A stretch of 64,000 bases of DNA, taken from positions 1 through 64,000 of the forward strand of contig JAOZHW010000022.1 of NCBI GenBank assembly GCA_026014685.1, given 5' to 3'. Shown here piece by piece: positions 60,113 to 64,000 of this stretch. Positions within the stretch are counted from its first letter, which is position 1; every line of letters starts with the position of its first letter. The notes beneath the pieces were generated by a model that saw only the letters and a list, made by a program, of their open reading frames with translations, was not told the DNA's origin and did no database searches. Source of the stretch: Candidatus Bathyarchaeota archaeon (GTDB lineage: Archaea; Thermoproteota; Bathyarchaeia; Bathyarchaeales; Bathycorpusculaceae). The position numbers and the translations under genes are program-made.

Positions 60113-61444
60113 AAAGAAATCGCTTATGCGTCGCTGGAACAGCGCCTTCTGAAGCAGTTGACTCTGCAGTATCCAACGTTGCATTGGGATTTCAAACCTG
60201 CCCCCGATGAACTGCAGTGACTCCGCGAGGCTTTTGAACATGTAGGGCTTCTGGCGCATGGCGTTACGTACATTTTCGCGGACTTGCCACACGCCTATGG
60301 GCATGATGTAGCCTGGGCGGGCTTCTCGCAGCACGATGGCGGTTGCTTGGCGGCGTTCTTTTAGGAGCAACTCGCACACTGCGAGGCGGGCGCTGTAGTA
60401 GCAGCCGCCGATTGCGGCGTAGGTGCTGCGTCCACTGTTGCCTTCCCAATCAGAGTAGATAGCCACTGATGAGCCGCCGGGGTTCCAGACTGTGCCAGGG
60501 TACCATGCCTCCATGGATTCGTAGCTCCACTGTTGGGGAATCATCAAAATCTCAAACACGTTATCCAAATAGATGGATTCATACACGCGGTACTCGTTGA
60601 TTTCTGGGAAAGTCTTCACTTTCTCAACCAAACTTTTAGAGATGATGTCATCGACTGCAGTGATGCTCCAGCGTGTGGGCACAAGCCGCCGCTTCTTTTC
60701 AATACCAAAAGCGCCGACGCTAAACGCCTTCTGAATCTTAGTAACCATGACACCGCGATTGTAGAGTTCCACCACCGCATTGGTAGCCCGAAGGTCTGTG
60801 TCGTAGTAGGCTTTCTCAATTTTGTCGTTATAGCGGGCGCTGCCAACATGGAGGTCACGGATGGGGGCTGAGGGCCCAAACGGCTGCACGTCATCGTCGA
60901 GGTGTATGGAACCGCGGGGTTTTTTGGTTAGGTTAAGTTCAATGTCTACGCTGTTGTCGGCAAGGGCCAAATCGCGTGTCTGATCCAAAATCTTGTTTGA
61001 GTCGGTGGTTTTTTGCACGTTAACGCGATGTTTCCCCCTCACGAGGAGACTGCGGAAACCGACGATTTCATCCATGGATTTGCCGAACCACTGCTCAGGC
61101 AAGTCATAGATGCTTGTGTCCTCATGCACAGGCGGCACCAGCGGCCCAATGTAGACGTTGGGGTAGCCGATTCTGCCTATGAAAACGCTGGGCGGCGACA
61201 TGCCGTCGATGTCTTGGGTTTCCATCAAAGGGACGCTTTTGAGGAAGGTGTTGACTTTAACCATGATTGGGCAGCGGGTTTTGCCGCAGAGAAACCGTGC
61301 GCCTTTGCACAGGACGCAGAGGCTGCTGTTGCTGTGGGTGATGACTTGCTGGTCGAGGGCGTTTTTATTGACTTTTCGTATAACATCCACTAGCCAGTTG
61401 TTAGGGTTCTGCGTTGGTGCGGGTGGTTTTTGGGTTAAAGTCAT
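60101..61444 (-). CDS. nreA: NreA-family DNA repair protein with PIP motif
   Basis: 447 residues. The N-terminal zinc knuckle is CVLCKGARFLCGKTRCPIMV (near 43-62). The Nre core has SPPSVFIGRIGYPNVYIGPL (near 85), VGSARYNDKIEKAYYDTDLR and RLVPTRWSITAVDDIISKSL. The C-terminus LFQRRISDFFSAK carries QxxIxxFF, the PCNA-binding box. NreA/B proteins are archaeal factors for repair of mitomycin C damage together with PCNA, as known from Haloferax and Archaeoglobus. Confidence 0.92.
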   Translation of the reverse strand: MTLTQKPPAPTQNPNNWLVDVIRKVNKNALDQQVITHSNSSLCVLCKGARFLCGKTRCPIMVKVNTFLKSVPLMETQDIDGMSPPSVFIGRIGYPNVYIGPLVPPVHEDTSIYDLPEQWFGKSMDEIVGFRSLLVRGKHRVNVQKTTDSNKILDQTRDLALADNSVDIELNLTKKPRGSIHLDDDVQPFGPSAPIRDLHVGSARYNDKIEKAYYDTDLRATNAVVELYNRGVMVTKIQKAFSVGAFGIEKKRRLVPTRWSITAVDDIISKSLVEKVKTFPEINEYRVYESIYLDNVFEILMIPQQWSYESMEAWYPGTVWNPGGSSVAIYSDWEGNSGRSTYAAIGGCYYSARLAVCELLLKERRQATAIVLREARPGYIMPIGVWQVRENVRNAMRQKPYMFKSLAESLQFIGGRFEIPMQRWILQSQLLQKALFQRRISDFFSAK

Positions 61445-61547
61445 GTCTGTTTATAGTGGGCAAATGTTGGTTCATATCTTTTCTGCACAGGTTCATTTAA
61501 AAAAGCTCGAGCACTAAGCGATTTGTTAATCCTTTGAATTTTTTGGA

Positions 61548-62321
61548 TTATTTTATCAGCTTTAGTTCTTTCTTTAAGATGTTTAAGAAGCGTGTTGTAG
61601 ATAGGTAGTGATCGGCAAATATTTTTCCATCGTTGATTAGCGTAAAGGTTCCGTAAATTGAAGGCGCGTTTTGGGCTTCTTTGGCGGTTTTTAATTCAGT
61701 CACTTTGAGATCCAAACCCTTTTCGTTAGCCATTGCAGTTAAGTCTCGGATGGAACGAGCGACCCATGGGCACTGGTTGGAATAAACAACGTTAAGCCCC
61801 TTGTATTGCAGGAGCTGTTTTCTCCAATCCTTAAACTTGGGCAAAGCCGCTTTGCGCAGAGGTTTAACGAGCAATTCAAAACGGTCATCTTGGGCAACTA
61901 ATTCAAAGCCATTCTTGAGGAATAGGTTTTTAGCTGCCATGTGGGGTCCATCGCTTGTCACAACCGCAACACCTGCCTTATTCTGCTGCTCTGCGTCTTT
62001 GATTGCTTCTTGGAGTAGAAGTGAACCGTAGCCTTTTTGTTTGTACTTGTTGGGGTTCATCCAGATGCAGTGGATAAACAAGTAGTCTGCTGCATCCACA
62101 GCTCGCCATGCATACTCGCCAGGGGTGTATTCGATGAAGCCGTTGGGTTTCTTTTCGTTTTGAAGTAACAGGTGCTTTATGGTTAAGCCCTCGGATAATC
62201 GGTCTTTGAGCCATTCCAGCTTGATTTGGTGTCCTTCCTGTTTTGGGTTGAGAAAGCAGGGGCAACATAGTTCTGTATAGTTTTCGGGGGTTAAGGTGAC
62301 TACTTTGGGGGTGATGCTCAT
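61548..62321 (-). CDS. GNAT N-acetyltransferase with YoaP C-terminal domain
   Basis: 257 residues from ATG 62321 (GTG 62333 adds four). The GNAT fold is seen at YLFIHCIWMNPNKYKQKGYG (motif A, with K-G-Y-G for acetyl-CoA) and AAKNLFLKNGFELVAQDD. From about 185, NVVYSNQCPWVARSIRDLTA is the YoaP-like thioredoxin-related end with a single cysteine. Substrate unknown. Confidence 0.85.
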   Translation of the reverse strand: MSITPKVVTLTPENYTELCCPCFLNPKQEGHQIKLEWLKDRLSEGLTIKHLLLQNEKKPNGFIEYTPGEYAWRAVDAADYLFIHCIWMNPNKYKQKGYGSLLLQEAIKDAEQQNKAGVAVVTSDGPHMAAKNLFLKNGFELVAQDDRFELLVKPLRKAALPKFKDWRKQLLQYKGLNVVYSNQCPWVARSIRDLTAMANEKGLDLKVTELKTAKEAQNAPSIYGTFTLINDGKIFADHYLSTTRFLNILKKELKLIK

Positions 62322-62399
62322 CTTTGGGACCACTAAAAAATAAGTGATGCTGTGTTTAAATGATTTTTTGACAGAAAAATGTAGTGACGACCAATGTGA

Positions 62400-62588
62400 T
62401 TATACTACGTATTGGATTGCGATTTCTGGAACATGCGCTTGCATCTGGACGTTTCCCTTGTAGAGTTGGGGTGCATGCTTAAACAGCCATGCCGTGAGTT
62501 GTTTACAGCCATCTGGGTTGCAGGAAAACTTTTTCTGCTCTCTTTTCCATGACTGACAAGTCGCGCAGGGTATTTCGTCTTTTTGCAT
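62400..62588 (-). CDS. Small cysteine-containing hypothetical protein
   Basis: 62 residues from ATG 62588 (62600 also open). DEIPCATCQSWKREQKKFSC then NPDGCKQLTAWLFKHAPQL has four Cys, a likely zinc site, and a hydrophobic tail. The pattern C-x2-C...C-x4-C is seen in small archaeal proteins of unknown role. Confidence 0.55.
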   Translation of the reverse strand: MQKDEIPCATCQSWKREQKKFSCNPDGCKQLTAWLFKHAPQLYKGNVQMQAHVPEIAIQYVV

Positions 62589-62697
62589 GACAATCACCAT
62601 ATCGTTAATCTTGCGATACTATTATTGCTTGTGAAAACCCAATCTTTAGCGGCTATTTATATTCAAAATCACACAAACCGCCTGAAATGTGGAGAAG

Positions 62698-62775
62698 TGG
62701 CGCCCAGGCCGGGATTTGGACCCGGGTCCTGCGGGCGACAGCCGCATATACTGGGCCGAACTATACTACCTGGGC
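62698..62775 (-). tRNA. tRNA-Asp (anticodon GTC)
   Basis: Acceptor GCCCAGG/CCTGGGC, anticodon stem TGCGG/CCGCA with loop CTGTCGC giving GTC, T arm CCGGG TCCAAAT CCCGG, discriminator G, and CCA encoded at 62698-62700. The T loop has C where nearly all tRNAs have T at position 55. No intron seen. Confidence 0.92.
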
Positions 62776-62948
62776 AAACTAATGCGCCGCAACAATACAC
62801 ATTATTTTAGCTAATTAACCTTTCTCGGATTTGACGGTTAACGCTTTGTCTAAACATAACAAAGCATGCATCTATATCTATGGCGACTGTTTAGCGAGGG
62901 CTTTAATAGTGCATAGAAGCATTTACCTGTTCAACACAGTGACCGAAA
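62776..62948. other. Intergenic region before the right-edge gene
   Basis: 173 bases without a convincing gene. An ATG-led frame at 62831-63136 conflicts with the long hydrophobic frame that starts at 62949 and is not called. TTTAATAG near 62912-62919 may be the TATA element of that gene. Confidence 0.35.
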
Positions 62949-64000
62949 TTGACAAGGGTCAAAGCAAACACGGCTCAAGGGGCGGTTTTACAGAAATATT
63001 GGCTCTCGACAGTGCTGTTGCTCTTGGCTGCCGTCTCTTTTGTTCAAAGCTATGTAGCCGTTTTGTCGGCGTTGATTTTCACTTTTCTGGTTCCAGGCTT
63101 AATTGCCTACCGCTTCTTCCACTTGAAATCACATGAAGTCTGGGCTTTCATCCCCATCTTTAGCGTTTTAGTTTCGGTGCAACTGATCTATTATTTGTCG
63201 TTGGTTTTAGGATACTCCAACCTGACAATCGGGTTGTGCTTTTTTGTTTTAGCCGCAATTTACCTTTTGGTTGTTTACAAAAAAGGCGAACCCCTTAAAC
63301 CTCAAAGTCTGCTGAGAATTGGTCAACTCAAAAAAAGCAACCTGCTGCTTTTCACAATAATCTTTCTAATTTCGCTCTCAGTGCTCTGCCTAAGTGTCTG
63401 GCGGGGCAACCAATACGGCATTATCATTACAGGCTCTAACTGGCAAGACACCCCTTTCCACTACGACATAATAGAAAGCCTAAACAACGGCAACTTCCCA
63501 CCCCAAACCCCTAACTACATCGGTACACCCCTAACATACCACTACTTCGTCGATTTTCACACCGCCATAGTTGAGAAAGTCTACGGTTACTTGCCCACGG
63601 CATTACCCGTTTTGAACGCGTTGTTTATCGTCGTGTTCGCAGTTGCCATCTATGCTTTGGCGCGGCATTATGGGCGGCGCGCTGCGTTTGTCGCTACGGT
63701 TTTGGGGATTTTCGGTTGGGGTTTCAGCTATACTGGGCTCTTCTCAGCCTTATTCGACGGAACGTTTAGTCCATACCAGAATTACATCTACCAGTTTGGG
63801 CAGATGTTTGGGCTGCCTTCGATTTTCGATAACTTACTGCAGCAGCGACCCTTGCTGATGGGGTTGCCTGTGTTTGCACTGGTTCTCGCGTTGATGCGGG
63901 ATATGAGCGACAAAAACCGCCTCTTGCTCGCAGGTATACTCACAGGATTGGTTTTTCCTTTCCACAACGTAGCCTTCTTCTGTTGCTACGTTGCCTACGC
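62949..64000 (+). CDS. Multi-pass membrane protein, GT-C-like, truncated by window edge
   Basis: From TTG 62949 (the frame opens just after TGA 62940-62942) the frame stays open to the right edge, giving about 350 residues of an unfinished protein. Membrane helices start with YWLSTVLLLLAAVSFVQSYV and recur through LLLFTIIFLISLSVLCLSVW and VLNALFIVVFAVAIYALA. The outside loop after helix 5 has TGSNWQDTPFHYDIIESLNN and TPLTYHYFVDFHTAIVEKV, with Asp and His residues as in GT-C sugar transferases. A lipid-linked sugar transferase is plausible; the C-terminal part is not visible. Confidence 0.7.
   Translation, partial: MTRVKANTAQGAVLQKYWLSTVLLLLAAVSFVQSYVAVLSALIFTFLVPGLIAYRFFHLKSHEVWAFIPIFSVLVSVQLIYYLSLVLGYSNLTIGLCFFVLAAIYLLVVYKKGEPLKPQSLLRIGQLKKSNLLLFTIIFLISLSVLCLSVWRGNQYGIIITGSNWQDTPFHYDIIESLNNGNFPPQTPNYIGTPLTYHYFVDFHTAIVEKVYGYLPTALPVLNALFIVVFAVAIYALARHYGRRAAFVATVLGIFGWGFSYTGLFSALFDGTFSPYQNYIYQFGQMFGLPSIFDNLLQQRPLLMGLPVFALVLALMRDMSDKNRLLLAGILTGLVFPFHNVAFFCCYVAY

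Noticed and set aside
62335-62399. Possible C/D-box guide RNA (GTGATGC and similar words)
   Set aside because: A C-like box is present but no matching D box (CTGA) at the right distance.
62831-63136. 101-codon plus-strand frame
   Set aside because: It conflicts with the long hydrophobic frame from 62949 that stays open to the window edge and has clear membrane helices.
1-64000. CRISPR arrays and cas genes
   Set aside because: No regularly spaced direct repeats and no Cas-like proteins were found.
1-64000. Transposase or integrase genes that could move the island
   Set aside because: None of the translated frames carries DDE, serine or tyrosine recombinase motifs; any mobility would need a protein encoded elsewhere.

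Overview
The window reads as a chromosome segment of a mesophilic or moderately thermophilic archaeon of the TACK group, most likely Candidatus Bathyarchaeia or a close relative. The evidence is a ribosomal protein eL38, several class III signal-peptide pilins (ISPVIATLLMIAIAVVAS type), an NreA DNA-repair protein with a PCNA-binding tail, a transketolase split into two chains, PRPP synthase of archaeal length, TATA-box promoters, and frequent TTG/GTG or leaderless starts. The lineage is inferred; no 16S rRNA gene is present.

Layout. 1-5,600: loosely spaced housekeeping and hypothetical genes (PadR-like end, Bud32/RIO-like kinase, eL38, secreted TIM-barrel-like protein, flavin reductase). 5,580-29,811: a large, almost entirely plus-strand surface-glycan locus. 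It holds a winged-helix regulator, three GT2 and four GT4-type glycosyltransferases, two SDR epimerases, PIG-L deacetylase, WbqC, ATP-grasp ligase, HAD phosphatase, a B12-radical SAM enzyme, a hexapeptide acyltransferase, a FemAB/CelD-like acyltransferase, a DUF2206-type membrane protein, and secreted beta-helix and Pro/Thr-rich wall proteins. 29,860-42,000: small membrane and secreted proteins, then a type IV pilus locus (KaiC/ArlH-like ATPase, pilins, ArlI/TadA ATPase, two separate F-domain membrane proteins, pseudopilin), a HerA-like ATPase, and a 719-residue pilin fused to PKD and other surface domains.

42,397-47,565: an accessory island bounded by a 47-bp inverted repeat that differs at one base. 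It contains two VapBC-type toxin-antitoxin pairs, a broken DUF4258 gene beside DUF2283, divergent ribbon-helix-helix regulators, MscL, a YihY/BrkB protein and tRNA-Ile. 47,700-52,622: tRNA-Arg and a minus-strand sugar-phosphate group (PRPP synthase, zinc ribbon, an Rpe-transketolase-N fusion, transketolase-C, transaldolase) that together form the non-oxidative pentose phosphate route to PRPP. 52,775-64,000: MarC, stomatin, NUDIX, a metal ABC transporter lacking its binding protein, an orphan coiled-coil protein, a degraded region with an A10 frameshift, NreA, GNAT-YoaP, tRNA-Asp, and a truncated multi-pass membrane protein at the right edge.

The candidates for undescribed biology are the inverted-repeat island with its dispersed relatives, the giant pilin-adhesin with its split-F pilus machine, the Rpe-transketolase fusion under a palindromic operator, the triple ribbon-helix-helix regulator, and a pilus-membrane gene whose coding sequence runs past any canonical start.
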